Assembly: GCA_964600385.1 (NCBI GenBank)
Contig: CAZRJC010000011.1
Span: 1-64,000 of the forward strand
Direction of reading: 5' to 3'
Source of the DNA: DMER64 sp964600385
GTDB taxonomy: Bacteria > Bacteroidota > Bacteroidia > Bacteroidales > UBA932
Length of the DNA: 64,000 nt
In this document: positions 42,706-52,759 of the stretch, one piece after another
Position numbering within the stretch: the first letter of the stretch is position 1
How the letters are laid out: every line of letters starts with the position of its first letter
Program-made: the position numbers and the translations under genes
Notes under the pieces: generated by a model
The model's database searches: none
What the model was told of the DNA's origin: nothing
Seen by the model: the letters and a program-made list of their open reading frames with translations, nothing else

Positions 42706-45700
42706 TTAATCCAGTATGACAGCCTTGTCGGAAGGCACGTAATAAATCAATTTGAAATTGTCTACGGTAAGCGTACTCTTGTCTGCTCCCTTGAACAGGT
42801 CTCCCTGGTAGGATGAGGTCATGCGCACCACCAGATGAGTCATCTTCAGGTCCTCTTTTCCGGGGACATTTGTGAACATGACCTCTGCATGAGTCCATCC
42901 GGGAGCTCCCTCGGTATAAAGTTCATACCCGGCAATCAGCGTGGGTTTGTTCACCAGATCGTATTTCCATGCACCTCCGGCCAGATGATGCACTTCTGTT
43001 GCCATAACGGCTTTATCGGGTCCAGGTACGTTCACCGGATCCTTGAATGCCGGAACCACCCCGCTCTTTGGCTCGGTATACACTCGCTGTCCTCCGGAAA
43101 CGTATTTGTAGTCAATCTCAAAACCAACCGGGTTGGAGTCTGCCGTGAACGGAACGCCGAATGCAGTCATATTGGACGGATTACGCACGTCCTCGGCATC
43201 TATGCTCAGGGTAAATTTTCCAAGCATTACAGCTCCTGCAGCAAGGCTGGTCACTTTATACACCACCAGATTCATGGTCTTTAGCTGCGTTATCATCTGG
43301 GCAGCATACGTGCTATTGTAGCCCGTCACCCTGGAAGTTCCGGATATCTGGGTGTTATTGCCTGTGGTCCATCCCTTTCCGTCCGAAGGCAACAGGTTCG
43401 TGGTTCCTTCCACGCTTCCCCATAATTCAAATCCGCTGTTATATACCTGAGGCGCATACATCAGTTGTACAGTCCATTCTTGAACAGACTCATCCTGAGC
43501 CTGTACCCTGAACTTCAGCGGCGAGCCGAAAGACAACTCCATGGGAGCTCCCGATACGATACCCACTAGCCGGGCATCGGGAGATACCGAGATACGGGGA
43601 TTGATGGTGAGCACCGAGCTGGCGGAAGGACGCACTTTCACCAGCAGATTAATAAGGTTTTTATCCGGTTCAAGGTATTTCTCAGCAAACTCAAAACCCG
43701 TGGAAGGTTCTCCGGAAACAAACCCGGTTACCTGAGCCAGGTTACTTCGCGGAACAGACCGGTCTTCAAGCTTGATTGTCCACGAAGACGAAACTGTTTT
43801 ACTTTCCGATGTCACTGTAAACGCATGGATCTCATCCCTGGAATTGAAAACAATCCGGTGCTCTGTTCCAAACCCTTCGGGATAAGAAATGGAAGCATTT
43901 TTTGACACAGCCATTACCCCGTTCACAGTAAGAGGCATTTTGGAAGACCAATCTTTAATAATGAGTGTTATCGTTTTATTCAGGGTATCCACAACGCCCC
44001 AATCTTCAAGCACTATATTGTTGGAAGTTGAAGATGTTCCAATGTAACTTTCTATATAGTAACTAATTACCGACGCCTCTTTGTTTTCGGTCCTTTCGTC
44101 AGCCAAACGTAAAGACCAGTGTTTTTTGTCCGAGCTTTCTGCCACAACAGTTAACGGGGCAATGTCTTCTATACTGTAAAAAGATATGCCGTTGGAGTAA
44201 TTCTCCTCAAGTACGGCCTTATCTGAAAGCTTCATGGAAAAAGCATCTATAACCATTGGGAAATCATACCCGGCTTTCAATATCAGAGTAACGGTACTGT
44301 CTTGCCCGTTCACTTCAGCCTGGTTGTTTTTTAATTTAACATCTCCTTCCCGGGAATGATACGAACTAACGCTGAAAGATTCAATTTCTGCCTGAGTGTT
44401 GAACCAGGGACGGGGTTTTATTGTCCATTCCCTGACAGCACCGGACTCAGAAATTACTGAAAAAACCAGTCTGCTTTTATATGACGGGAACGCAATGGTG
44501 TCGGGTATCTCAGCTACCGCCATATCAGACACCTGCATGTCATACCCGGTAACATACAAAGGAAAGTCTTTGCCGCTCTCAACAGGAATCTCAATCAGGG
44601 CGGTTTTTTCATCTATCACGGGATTGCCCAGTACCATTTCGTTTGCCGAGGATTCGTATTTATTTATTTTGAATCCTGTAACTGCATTTTCTGTGTTCAG
44701 CCATTTGTGCCATTGCAGGGTCCATTTGCGAGCCAGGTGCTCAATGACATCTACCAGGTAAAAAACGGCATTTTCATTCCAGTCTTTAATGGTTACCTGA
44801 TCATCGGGAGCGAGGCCCACTGCCTGTACAAACGGACTCAGTCCGTATGAAAAAGTCACATTCCAGGGAAAAGAAACATGATTGGGACGTATGTCCACGG
44901 AAAGTAATCCTTTCTCACTGTCAACTGCAAAATAGGAATTTTCAGGTCCTGCCGGCTGAAACGCAAGACTCATTGGCGGCATGGGATGCAACCGTTCCCA
45001 TGTGCCGGGATCTGTCTGAGAGGGATCATCGGTCAGTTTCACCTTATTCAGGCAAACGGTCCACACCTGCTTTTTACCGCTGTCTGCCTTTACAACTACA
45101 GTTGTCTCCTGCCCGTAATCATCAAAGGTAAACGTCATGCTTTCCGTCCCATCCTCAATGGAGGCTCCTTCACTGAGTTTAAAAGCAAGAGACAGCGTCA
45201 GAGGGAATTTTCCTCCGTTATCGATTCCCAGTATCTCTATGGCTGAACTGGCCACTTTAAGTATAGGCGCCGGTGCAATCAGAAAATTTTCCGGTGAAAC
45301 GTCATGCAGTTCAATAGATCTGATCTCGGCCAGATCACTTCTTTCCTTTACGGAAATAGCAAATTCATAAGTATGCACCACCCCGCTTTGTGCAACAAGA
45401 TGGAGCTTTCTTACAGTTTCGGGAGTTTCAAAAACAAGAGTATTCTCCGGATCAAATCCAAGTATCTTGTCTATGGTCTGTTTTGTTTTAACAGCAAAAG
45501 AAACGGTTACAGGAAATTCATACTTACCGTATTCCATTGGAAGTACAACCCGGTCTGCTTCTATGATCGGATCATTAAAGACCACCGCCTGGGGTGCACT
45601 TTCAATAATATCACAAGAGACAATGTCTGCATTGTCGTCCATTTCCTTTACCTGCACACATTGAACAGTCAAAGTGAGCAACAGGAAGGCGATAATCGCA

Positions 45701-45714
45701 GACTTGGTTTTCAT
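42706..45714 (-). CDS. PCMD-domain lipoprotein with tandem repeats
   Basis: The 1002-residue protein has a lipoprotein signal (LLTLTVQCVQV), then about seven tandem modules that each end in an EWT or WTI-type motif (VWTVCL, KWTLQW, EWTIKP, HWSLRL, SWTIKL, EWTVQL), like DUF5018-type repeats. The C terminus is a PCMD domain (NSGFELWGS, GWTTGNN, FTLSIDAED). It is probably a surface carbohydrate-related protein. It overlaps valS by 4 nt, an unusual pairing with a tRNA synthetase. Confidence 0.8.
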   Translation of the reverse strand: MKTKSAIIAFLLLTLTVQCVQVKEMDDNADIVSCDIIESAPQAVVFNDPIIEADRVVLPMEYGKYEFPVTVSFAVKTKQTIDKILGFDPENTLVFETPETVRKLHLVAQSGVVHTYEFAISVKERSDLAEIRSIELHDVSPENFLIAPAPILKVASSAIEILGIDNGGKFPLTLSLAFKLSEGASIEDGTESMTFTFDDYGQETTVVVKADSGKKQVWTVCLNKVKLTDDPSQTDPGTWERLHPMPPMSLAFQPAGPENSYFAVDSEKGLLSVDIRPNHVSFPWNVTFSYGLSPFVQAVGLAPDDQVTIKDWNENAVFYLVDVIEHLARKWTLQWHKWLNTENAVTGFKINKYESSANEMVLGNPVIDEKTALIEIPVESGKDFPLYVTGYDMQVSDMAVAEIPDTIAFPSYKSRLVFSVISESGAVREWTIKPRPWFNTQAEIESFSVSSYHSREGDVKLKNNQAEVNGQDSTVTLILKAGYDFPMVIDAFSMKLSDKAVLEENYSNGISFYSIEDIAPLTVVAESSDKKHWSLRLADERTENKEASVISYYIESYIGTSSTSNNIVLEDWGVVDTLNKTITLIIKDWSSKMPLTVNGVMAVSKNASISYPEGFGTEHRIVFNSRDEIHAFTVTSESKTVSSSWTIKLEDRSVPRSNLAQVTGFVSGEPSTGFEFAEKYLEPDKNLINLLVKVRPSASSVLTINPRISVSPDARLVGIVSGAPMELSFGSPLKFRVQAQDESVQEWTVQLMYAPQVYNSGFELWGSVEGTTNLLPSDGKGWTTGNNTQISGTSRVTGYNSTYAAQMITQLKTMNLVVYKVTSLAAGAVMLGKFTLSIDAEDVRNPSNMTAFGVPFTADSNPVGFEIDYKYVSGGQRVYTEPKSGVVPAFKDPVNVPGPDKAVMATEVHHLAGGAWKYDLVNKPTLIAGYELYTEGAPGWTHAEVMFTNVPGKEDLKMTHLVVRMTSSYQGDLFKGADKSTLTVDNFKLIYYVPSDKAVILD

Positions 45715-48368
45715 ATCAGTAATTCTATCTGTTGTCTGAGGGCTGCTATCTTGGCCTGAGTATCCGATTGCTTTTTACGTTCGAGAGCCACCACCTGTTC
45801 AGGCGCACGAAGAACAAAAGTATCATTGGCCAGCTTGTTTTCTATGCTTGCAAGGAATTTCACATAGTAATCCAGTTCCTGATTCAGTTTCTTCAACTCT
45901 TCCTTAGTGTCCAGCAAATCCCCGAGCGGAATAAAATATTCTGTGGTTCCAATCATGAAAGAACAGATTTGGCCATCCTGCGGAGCTTCCTGAACAGACA
46001 CTATCTTCTCCAGGCCTCCCAGGCGCACAGCTATACAATGCAGTTCTGCGGCAAAATCTCCTTTGACATAAAGACTCAGCGGTACCTTTTGGGCAATTTG
46101 TTTGCTGTGCCTCAATCCCCTGATAGCCACAACCAATTCCTGCAATGCAGCAAAACGTTCCAGTATGGGAACATCATAGGCACCTGCATTGGGCAATAAA
46201 GAGATCATAAGGCTTTCCCCTTCTTTGCGTTCCTGCAGATTCTGCCATAATTCTTCGGTTATGAAAGGCATGAAGGGATGCAGCAGCCTTAGCAGTTTAT
46301 CAAAAAACAGCAGCGTTGCGTCGTATGTACCGGCATCCAGACACTTAACTCCGTCTTCATTTGCAGACGGTTTTATGATTTCCAGATACCATGCGCAGAA
46401 GTCATCCCAGAAACGTTTGTAAATGAGCATTAACGCATCGGAAAGGCGGAATTTGGCAAACAGATCGTCTGTTTCTGCGATGGTCTGTTTCAGGAGCTGA
46501 TCGAACCAACGGACAGCACGGTTCGATGCTTCCGGAGTCTGAAGAGTTTCTGAACGTTCCCAGGAACGCACCAGACGGTAAGCATTCCATATTTTATTGC
46601 AGAAATTTCGGCCCTGTTCCACCTGTGTCTCATCAAACAGGATATCGTTACCGGCAGAAGTGCACAACATCATCCCAACACGCACTCCATCGGCTCCGTA
46701 TTTATTCATCAATGCTATGGGATCGGGTGAGTTGCCAAGCGATTTGGACATTTTACGTCCCTGCTTGTCACGCACAATCCCTGTAAGGTATACATTCGAA
46801 AAAGGCTTGCTTCCGCAAAATGTATCTCCGGCCATGATCATGCGCGCAACCCAAAAGAATAATATCTCGGGGGCGGTTACCAGATCGTCTGTCGGATAAT
46901 AGTAAGCCAGCTCGGCATTGGGCTCTTTTTCGGGATGTCCGGGTTTCTGCGGATCGAAAACCGATATGGGCCAGAGCCACGAGGAAAACCATGTATCCAC
47001 TACATCAGAATCCTGTTTCAGATCACCGGCAGTCAGTGCAGGATCAATTCTTTGCGCTTTTTCTAGTGCCTGTTCCGGTGTGGCGGCTACAACCACCTCA
47101 CCACCGGGAAGGTAATAGGCAGGGATTTGCTGGCCCCACCACAACTGCCTGGAAATACACCAGTCACGGGCCGTTTCCATCCAGTGACGATATGTGTTCC
47201 TGTATTTGTCAGGAATCAGTTTCACCTGTCCGTCTTCCACGTACTGCAACGCTTTTTTGGCTAAAACGTCAAGCTTAACAAACCATTGCGTAGACAAACG
47301 CGGTTCAATAACCGCATTGGTTCTTTCTGAAAAGCCTACCTGAGTAGTGTAAGGTTCCGTTTTATCAAGGCAACCTGCCTGTTCCAGTAATTTTTCTATC
47401 TTTTTCCGGGCTGCAAAGCGGTCTTCGCCAACAAGAATCTGAGCCTGTTCGTTTAACGTGCCGTCCAGGTTCAGGATATCAATCACGGGCAGGTTATGAC
47501 GCAGTCCTATTTCATAGTCATTGATATCGTGAGCCGGGGTAATCTTAAGACATCCCGTACCGAAATCCAGCGTTACATAATCATCCGAAATTACTGGTAT
47601 TTCTTTGTCGATAAGAGGAATAAGCACTTTTTTACCCACAAGGTGCGTATATCGTTCATCAGATGGGTTCACACATACTGCCACATCGGCCATAATGGTT
47701 TCAGGACGCGTTGTGGCTACCATCAGGCAGGTTTCCTGCTTTTTTCCTTCCTCGGAAAAATAATAACGCAGATAATAAAGTTTTTCATTCACTTCTTTGT
47801 GGATAACCTCCTCGTCGCTCACTGCCGTTCCTCCCTGAGGGTCCCAGTTAACCATGCGTACACCGCGGTAAATGAGATCCTGCTCATACAGGTAAACGAA
47901 TGTATCGGTAACCGCACGGCTCATCTCGGGATTCATGGTGAATTGAGTGCGGTCCCAGTCACAGGAAGCACCCAGTTTCTTTAATTGTTCCAGAATGATG
48001 CCGCCGTGTTTCTCCTTCCAGGTCCATGCATGTTGCAGAAATTCCTCTCTGGTGAGCATGCTTTTATCGATACCCTCGGCTTTAAGCTTTGCCACTACCT
48101 TCGCTTCCGTCGCAATGGAGGCATGATCTGTTCCGGGCACCCAGCAGGCATTTTTACCCTGCATTCGTGCACGGCGCACCAGCACATCCTGAATGGTATT
48201 GTTCAGCATGTGTCCCATGTGGAGCACTCCTGTAACGTTGGGAGGAGGAATGACCATACTGTATTTTGGTCTGTTATCGGGTACAGAGTGAAAAAACCTG
48301 TGGTGCAGCCAATACTTGTACCATTTATCCTCCGTTAGTGAAGGATCGTATATTGCGGGAAGTTCCAT
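45711..48368 (-). CDS. valS: Valyl-tRNA synthetase
   Basis: I use ATG 48366-48368 (MELPAIYDPSLTEDKWYKYW), giving 885 residues; the longer frame starts inside the promoter region. It has the HIGH-type PPNVTGVLHMGHML, editing domain TTRPETIMADVAV, KMSKS in GRKMSKSLGN and a C-terminal coiled coil. It charges tRNA-Val. It is the first gene of a nine-gene run. Confidence 0.96.
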   Translation of the reverse strand: MELPAIYDPSLTEDKWYKYWLHHRFFHSVPDNRPKYSMVIPPPNVTGVLHMGHMLNNTIQDVLVRRARMQGKNACWVPGTDHASIATEAKVVAKLKAEGIDKSMLTREEFLQHAWTWKEKHGGIILEQLKKLGASCDWDRTQFTMNPEMSRAVTDTFVYLYEQDLIYRGVRMVNWDPQGGTAVSDEEVIHKEVNEKLYYLRYYFSEEGKKQETCLMVATTRPETIMADVAVCVNPSDERYTHLVGKKVLIPLIDKEIPVISDDYVTLDFGTGCLKITPAHDINDYEIGLRHNLPVIDILNLDGTLNEQAQILVGEDRFAARKKIEKLLEQAGCLDKTEPYTTQVGFSERTNAVIEPRLSTQWFVKLDVLAKKALQYVEDGQVKLIPDKYRNTYRHWMETARDWCISRQLWWGQQIPAYYLPGGEVVVAATPEQALEKAQRIDPALTAGDLKQDSDVVDTWFSSWLWPISVFDPQKPGHPEKEPNAELAYYYPTDDLVTAPEILFFWVARMIMAGDTFCGSKPFSNVYLTGIVRDKQGRKMSKSLGNSPDPIALMNKYGADGVRVGMMLCTSAGNDILFDETQVEQGRNFCNKIWNAYRLVRSWERSETLQTPEASNRAVRWFDQLLKQTIAETDDLFAKFRLSDALMLIYKRFWDDFCAWYLEIIKPSANEDGVKCLDAGTYDATLLFFDKLLRLLHPFMPFITEELWQNLQERKEGESLMISLLPNAGAYDVPILERFAALQELVVAIRGLRHSKQIAQKVPLSLYVKGDFAAELHCIAVRLGGLEKIVSVQEAPQDGQICSFMIGTTEYFIPLGDLLDTKEELKKLNQELDYYVKFLASIENKLANDTFVLRAPEQVVALERKKQSDTQAKIAALRQQIELLI

Positions 48369-48389
48369 ACGCTTAATCTGAATAAGGTG

Positions 48390-48397
48390 CAAATATA
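48390..48397 (-). promoter_or_regulatory. -7 promoter box for valS operon
   Basis: On the minus strand it reads TATATTTG, 21 nt before the valS start. It shares a short divergent gap with the DUF3467 promoter. Confidence 0.55.
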
Positions 48398-48407
48398 TAA
48401 AAAATAC

Positions 48408-48415
48408 TACTTTTG
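48408..48415 (+). promoter_or_regulatory. -7 promoter box for the DUF3467 gene
   Basis: TACTTTTG matches TAnnTTTG and lies 19 nt before ATG 48435. Confidence 0.55.
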
Positions 48416-48434
48416 CAGTCTAAATCATATCTCC

Positions 48435-48749
48435 ATGGAAGCGATACCCAACAAAGAAATCAATATTGAATTACCGGACGACGTAGCACAGGGATGTTAT
48501 TCCAATCTGGCCATAATCACCCATTCGAGCAGCGAATTCATCTTCGATTTTATCCGGATGATGCCCGGTGTTCCCAAAGCCAAAGTTCAGAACCGGATTA
48601 TCATGACCCCCGAGCATGCCAAACGTTTCTTCAATGCACTGCAGGACAATATCCGCAAATACGAAGAACATTTTGGAAAAATCAACCTTTCCGGAATGAG
48701 CATGCCCAACATACCGCTTAACTTCGGAGACGGCACGCCACAGGCGTAA
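48435..48749 (+). CDS. DUF3467 protein
   Basis: A 104-residue protein from ATG 48435 (MEAIPNKEINIELPDDVAQG), with the DUF3467 core YSNLAIITHSSSEFIFDFIRMMPGVPKAKVQNRIIMTPEHAKRFF. The function of this family is unknown; it is small, soluble and common in Bacteroidetes. It is divergent from valS and ends 14 nt before the opposing lipoprotein gene. Confidence 0.88.
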   Translation: MEAIPNKEINIELPDDVAQGCYSNLAIITHSSSEFIFDFIRMMPGVPKAKVQNRIIMTPEHAKRFFNALQDNIRKYEEHFGKINLSGMSMPNIPLNFGDGTPQA

Positions 48750-48763
48750 CCCACGGAAATAAC

Positions 48764-51568
48764 CTACATTCCCGCGTTGAAGATACTTGAAATATCCTGA
48801 TCGCTGACTACTCTGTTGTAGAAACGCAGACAAGCCATATCGGCAGTAATAAAGGTATTCAGCGTACTTCCGTCCAGCGCGTTGGCTCCAATTACAAAGT
48901 CGTTCTGTATCCCGAAAGTCATATTAAGATCCTGGGTCACCAGTTTGCTGCCATCCATGAAGACGCTCATCTTTGAACCGTCAGATACAATGGAGAGCAT
49001 ATGCCAGCTGGTTCCCAGAAGACTGGATATGTCTATTCCCATCACCGAAGGCAGGGGAAGAACAAATTTTTCTTTGCCCGGCCCCATATTCAACGTGAGT
49101 ACCCACTCTGAACCGTTATGGCGCAGCTCAACATATGCTCCGCCAGTAGATACAGAACCAAAGAGCGGATATATGAGCGATTTGCTCATGGTGCTCCTGA
49201 AACGCAGCCAGAAATTAATGGTCCCTTTGTTCACTCCGGACAACGGGTTGAACGACGGGCTCATGATGTAGCCGCTGCTTCCGTTAAAGGAAAGCGCTGC
49301 AACAGTTCCTGCAGGTTTGTTCGTTCTGTCGTAAGTAATCCCGCTCGAGACCACAAGATCGGTGATATGTCCGGTCCATTCCACTGCTTTTCCCGAGGCA
49401 TCGGTAGTAATGTACATGAGAAGACCGTCTGGCACGACAACCGATTCGTCTGTCAAAGTGCTGAAAGAGTAAATGTTTCCGTAATATATACCGCGTGAAG
49501 TACGGATATAGGCTCTGAAATAATAGGTGGTGCCAATAACGAGCCCTTTAGCCTGTGATGTAAAAGATATCGGATTAGCCGGCACACCCAGTTCGGTATG
49601 TGCATCGTCAAGAGTAGGTGTCTGCGAAGTACTCCAGCAATGCCCGTATCCCAGAACGGTTTCCGAACCTAGACTCTGTATGTCACCGTGCAACCTGCCA
49701 GAATAATAAGTTATTTCATCGGCTTCTGAGCCTGTCTCAATCTCCGGAACTGTAATTTTCAGCTCTATGCTGTTTTGTTCGGAGTATACGAGACCCGAGG
49801 CGTTAATGGCATAAGACTTCACATAATAGGTATGTCCGCGTTCAAGGTCAGGGATTTGTGAAATAAAGATGCCCTCCGCAGTTCTTGCCCCCAGCTTAAC
49901 CGACGCATCGCGGGATATATCGGGCGAGCCGGTGGTATTCCAGCAGAAACCGTGTTCGGACAGCGCCTGGTTTCCAAAACCGGCCGCACGGCTCCTGCAG
50001 ACAAGTATGGTCTCGTTCTGGTTGAGTACGGGTTTTTCCAGCACGGCCGGAGCATAGTTGAGTTGCATTACCTGGCCGTAGGCAGTGCCCATTTCATTGG
50101 TGGCGTAAGCCCTGTAATAAACCGGAACACCGGGCTCGAGCGTACCGTCAAAGTCGCTTGTAAACGATTCTCCTTCTGCCAGGCTGCCCAGGCGTGATAC
50201 CGTAGCATTACCCGGATCGGGCACAGAAACGGTTCCCCAGCAGTGACCGTGTTGCTGTACGGTTCCGCCTCCGTTACTGACCAACGTCCCTTTGAATTGA
50301 ATGCCGTACTGGCTGTTGAGAGTGGTTCCGTCTGTGCGTACAGAGGGCATTTCTGCAGACGTGGCGTACGTTACTGCAACATTCAGGTTTTGATTTGCTG
50401 TATTGATTTTTATATCCGAAGCAGACTGCCCCATAGGAATTTTTTCTCTGTCAAGTGTTACCGTAACAGTAAAGGAAGCGTCCTCTTTAGTAACAGTTCC
50501 CTGAACGGGAGACACCTTAAGATTGGCGTCATCGCAGGAAATTGTGAAAGGTACCGCATGTACTCCCGAAAGGCGGGAAACGGTAAAAGTTCCCTTTGTG
50601 GATTCTGTTCCCAGATCCAGAGCCGTGGGCTTAACCTGAATCAGATCCCTCGTTTTTACTACGGAAAACGTATAGCTGGTATCACCTCCATTCGAAACGA
50701 TATTGGCTGCATGAGTATATGAACCGAAATCAATAGCACTCCGGTCAACAGATATTTTTACGGTGCGGCTTTCTCCGGCTGGAATCTCCCCTTGCGATTG
50801 ATTCCACTTAAGCCATGCGGGAAGTGATTTTTCAAGTGCCCATTCCAGAGCTATATTGCCGTTGTTTTTCAGGATCGTTTGTCCTTCCTCTTCTTCTTCA
50901 CCAAAATTGAAAATGGTTCCCTCTGCAGAAAGGAGAGCTCCTTCCACCCTCATTTTCAAAGTTATGTCCAACGGACTTTGCCCGCCAAGCAACTGCACCG
51001 AACTTTGTTTATCACCAATGGGAAGTCCGGTCCGGTCACATGAAAAAGTGATTTCCTGCGAACCGTTCATGGCAATAACTCCTTCTGCAGGTGACACATC
51101 CAGCCATTGCGGAAAATAAATGGAAAGAAGGTTCCATCTGAGTGTATCGGTACCCGGGTTTGACAACTGAACAGTCACGGATGTCTGCTGCGCGCCAAAA
51201 TCAATAGTCTGCGATGACAATACTGCCTTGGCCACTTTTGGTTTTAACGATACGTTCAAAGTGTATTCATTAACACGTTTTGGAGACAGGGGCATACTGG
51301 CCGAGGCGTGATCTTCATAGCCCGGATAACTGAAAACAAGATAGACATCGGCATCGGTACGGGGCATTTCAATGCTGTAGGAGCCGCTTTCCGTTGTTTC
51401 GCCACCCAGGTTCATGGGCATGACCATTACGGAAACACCGGAAATAGGTTGTTTCGTATCTGTATCTGTAACAATTCCTTTAAAGGTTGTTGTAGTGCCG
51501 GTATTATCGCAGGCAACGGGCAAAAGTGCTACAACAAGCATAAGGAAAGTATAAAAGGTTCTTTGCAT
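48764..51568 (-). CDS. Surface lipoprotein with BACON-like, FN3-like and LamG domains
   Basis: I use ATG 51566-51568 (MQRTFYTFLMLVVALLPVAC), giving 934 residues. It has a lipoprotein cysteine (LLPVACDN), a CarboxypepD_reg-like domain (FKGIVTDTDTKQPISGVSVMV), about four BACON-like repeats (for example NNGNIALEWALEKSLPAWLKW), FN3-like modules with HGHCWGT, HGFCWNT and YGHCWST, and a LamG-type concanavalin domain at the end (LSFNGSSGYIMSP). It probably binds carbohydrates at the cell surface. A minus-strand -7 box is at 51593. Confidence 0.8.
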   Translation of the reverse strand: MQRTFYTFLMLVVALLPVACDNTGTTTTFKGIVTDTDTKQPISGVSVMVMPMNLGGETTESGSYSIEMPRTDADVYLVFSYPGYEDHASASMPLSPKRVNEYTLNVSLKPKVAKAVLSSQTIDFGAQQTSVTVQLSNPGTDTLRWNLLSIYFPQWLDVSPAEGVIAMNGSQEITFSCDRTGLPIGDKQSSVQLLGGQSPLDITLKMRVEGALLSAEGTIFNFGEEEEEGQTILKNNGNIALEWALEKSLPAWLKWNQSQGEIPAGESRTVKISVDRSAIDFGSYTHAANIVSNGGDTSYTFSVVKTRDLIQVKPTALDLGTESTKGTFTVSRLSGVHAVPFTISCDDANLKVSPVQGTVTKEDASFTVTVTLDREKIPMGQSASDIKINTANQNLNVAVTYATSAEMPSVRTDGTTLNSQYGIQFKGTLVSNGGGTVQQHGHCWGTVSVPDPGNATVSRLGSLAEGESFTSDFDGTLEPGVPVYYRAYATNEMGTAYGQVMQLNYAPAVLEKPVLNQNETILVCRSRAAGFGNQALSEHGFCWNTTGSPDISRDASVKLGARTAEGIFISQIPDLERGHTYYVKSYAINASGLVYSEQNSIELKITVPEIETGSEADEITYYSGRLHGDIQSLGSETVLGYGHCWSTSQTPTLDDAHTELGVPANPISFTSQAKGLVIGTTYYFRAYIRTSRGIYYGNIYSFSTLTDESVVVPDGLLMYITTDASGKAVEWTGHITDLVVSSGITYDRTNKPAGTVAALSFNGSSGYIMSPSFNPLSGVNKGTINFWLRFRSTMSKSLIYPLFGSVSTGGAYVELRHNGSEWVLTLNMGPGKEKFVLPLPSVMGIDISSLLGTSWHMLSIVSDGSKMSVFMDGSKLVTQDLNMTFGIQNDFVIGANALDGSTLNTFITADMACLRFYNRVVSDQDISSIFNAGM

Positions 51569-51592
51569 ATCGTTATGAAGTTTACAACCTGA

Positions 51593-51600
51593 CAAAGTTA
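51593..51600 (-). promoter_or_regulatory. -7 promoter box for the surface lipoprotein
   Basis: On the minus strand it reads TAACTTTG (TAnnTTTG), divergent from the kdsC box 8 bp away. Confidence 0.55.
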
Positions 51601-51608
51601 AAAAAATA

Positions 51609-51616
51609 TATCTTTG
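51609..51616 (+). promoter_or_regulatory. -7 promoter box for kdsC
   Basis: TATCTTTG matches TAnnTTTG, 29 nt before ATG 51646. Confidence 0.6.
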
Positions 51617-51645
51617 TGCTCCGATACAAAACATAATTCTACTTT

Positions 51646-52167
51646 ATGAGTAACTATAAGAGCCTGCTCCGTAACATAAAAGCATTTGCTTTTGATGTGG
51701 ACGGAGTCCTTACAGACGGAGGGGTTATTTCCATGCCTGACGGAGACCTTTTGCGAACTCATTATGCCAGGGACGGCTATGCCATACGCATGGCGGTAGA
51801 ACACGGTTATCCGGTAGCCATTATTACCGGTGGTGTTTCTCCGGCAGTCGCTCTCAGATATAACAATATTGGCGTAAAAGATATTTATTCCGGGGCCAGG
51901 GACAAACTTCCTTATTTTTTGGATTTCTGCAATAAATACGGTCTGGAACCTTCTCAGGTGGCATATGCCGGTGACGACATTCCCGACATTCCGCCCATGG
52001 AAGCTTGCGGATTGCCCTTCTGCCCTGCCGATGCTGCCATGGAAGTCAGAAAGATTTCCCATTATATTTCTCCTTTTCCCGGCGGCAGGGGTTGTGTCCG
52101 CGACCTGATTGAACAGGTCATGCGTTTGAAAGGTCAATGGTATGACTCCACCGTTATTTCTGAATAA
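51646..52167 (+). CDS. kdsC: KDO-8-phosphate phosphatase (HAD family)
   Basis: The 173-residue HAD protein has FAFDVDGVLTDGGV, a second Asp/Thr motif AIITGGVS, KLPYFLDFCNKYGLEPSQVAYAGDDIPDIPPM and a short C terminus without a cap domain, the KdsC type. It removes phosphate from KDO-8-phosphate, following KdsA (27605). It overlaps maf by 26 nt. Confidence 0.92.
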   Translation: MSNYKSLLRNIKAFAFDVDGVLTDGGVISMPDGDLLRTHYARDGYAIRMAVEHGYPVAIITGGVSPAVALRYNNIGVKDIYSGARDKLPYFLDFCNKYGLEPSQVAYAGDDIPDIPPMEACGLPFCPADAAMEVRKISHYISPFPGGRGCVRDLIEQVMRLKGQWYDSTVISE

Positions 52168-52759
52168 ACCCTTTAAATACCGGGTTATTCTCGGTTCCGC
52201 TTCGCCTCGCAGGGAACAGCTGCTGCAGGGGCTCGACATACCTTTTACAGTACAGCCTGTACCGGATCTCAACGAGAACAACTATCCTTCAGGCATAACC
52301 CCGTATGAAATCCCCGAATGGCTCGCCAAAGCCAAATCGGCAGCCTTTCCCAGGGATCTTGAAGATGATGAACTTCTTATTACCGCAGATACGCTTGTTT
52401 TCTGCGGAAACGGCGTTCTGGGCAAACCTGCCTCCGCCTCAGAAGCGCATCAAATGCTTTCCATGCTCTCGGACCGTCCCCATCAGGTAATAACAGGCGT
52501 CTGTTTGAGAACCTCCCGTAATACTCTTACAGGAGAAACCTTTATTAGCTTTTCAGATATAACTACCGTATGGTTTGCACCTCTCTCTGAGCAGGAAATC
52601 ACCTATTACATAGAAAAATACAAACCATACGATAAGGCAGGCGCTTACGGCGTCCAGGAATGGATAGGCTATGCCGGTATTGAACGTATCGAAGGCAGTT
52701 ACTTCAATGTGATGGGACTGCCTGTTCACAAACTCTGGAGACACCTTTCAACCCTTTGA
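52142..52759 (+). CDS. Maf-family nucleotide pyrophosphatase
   Basis: The 205-residue protein has the Maf motifs RVILGSASPRREQLLQG, LLITADTLVFCGNGVLGKP, HQVITGVCL and DKAGAYGVQEWIG. It hydrolyses non-canonical or modified nucleoside triphosphates; substrate (dTTP/UTP type) is uncertain. It overlaps kdsC at the front by 26 nt and the GH2 gene at the end by 34 nt. Confidence 0.93.
   Translation: MTPPLFLNKPFKYRVILGSASPRREQLLQGLDIPFTVQPVPDLNENNYPSGITPYEIPEWLAKAKSAAFPRDLEDDELLITADTLVFCGNGVLGKPASASEAHQMLSMLSDRPHQVITGVCLRTSRNTLTGETFISFSDITTVWFAPLSEQEITYYIEKYKPYDKAGAYGVQEWIGYAGIERIEGSYFNVMGLPVHKLWRHLSTL

Noticed and set aside
42704..42898. Longer N terminus for the thioesterase
   Set aside because: It would overlap the PCMD gene by about 190 bases, and the hot-dog fold begins at the internal Met.
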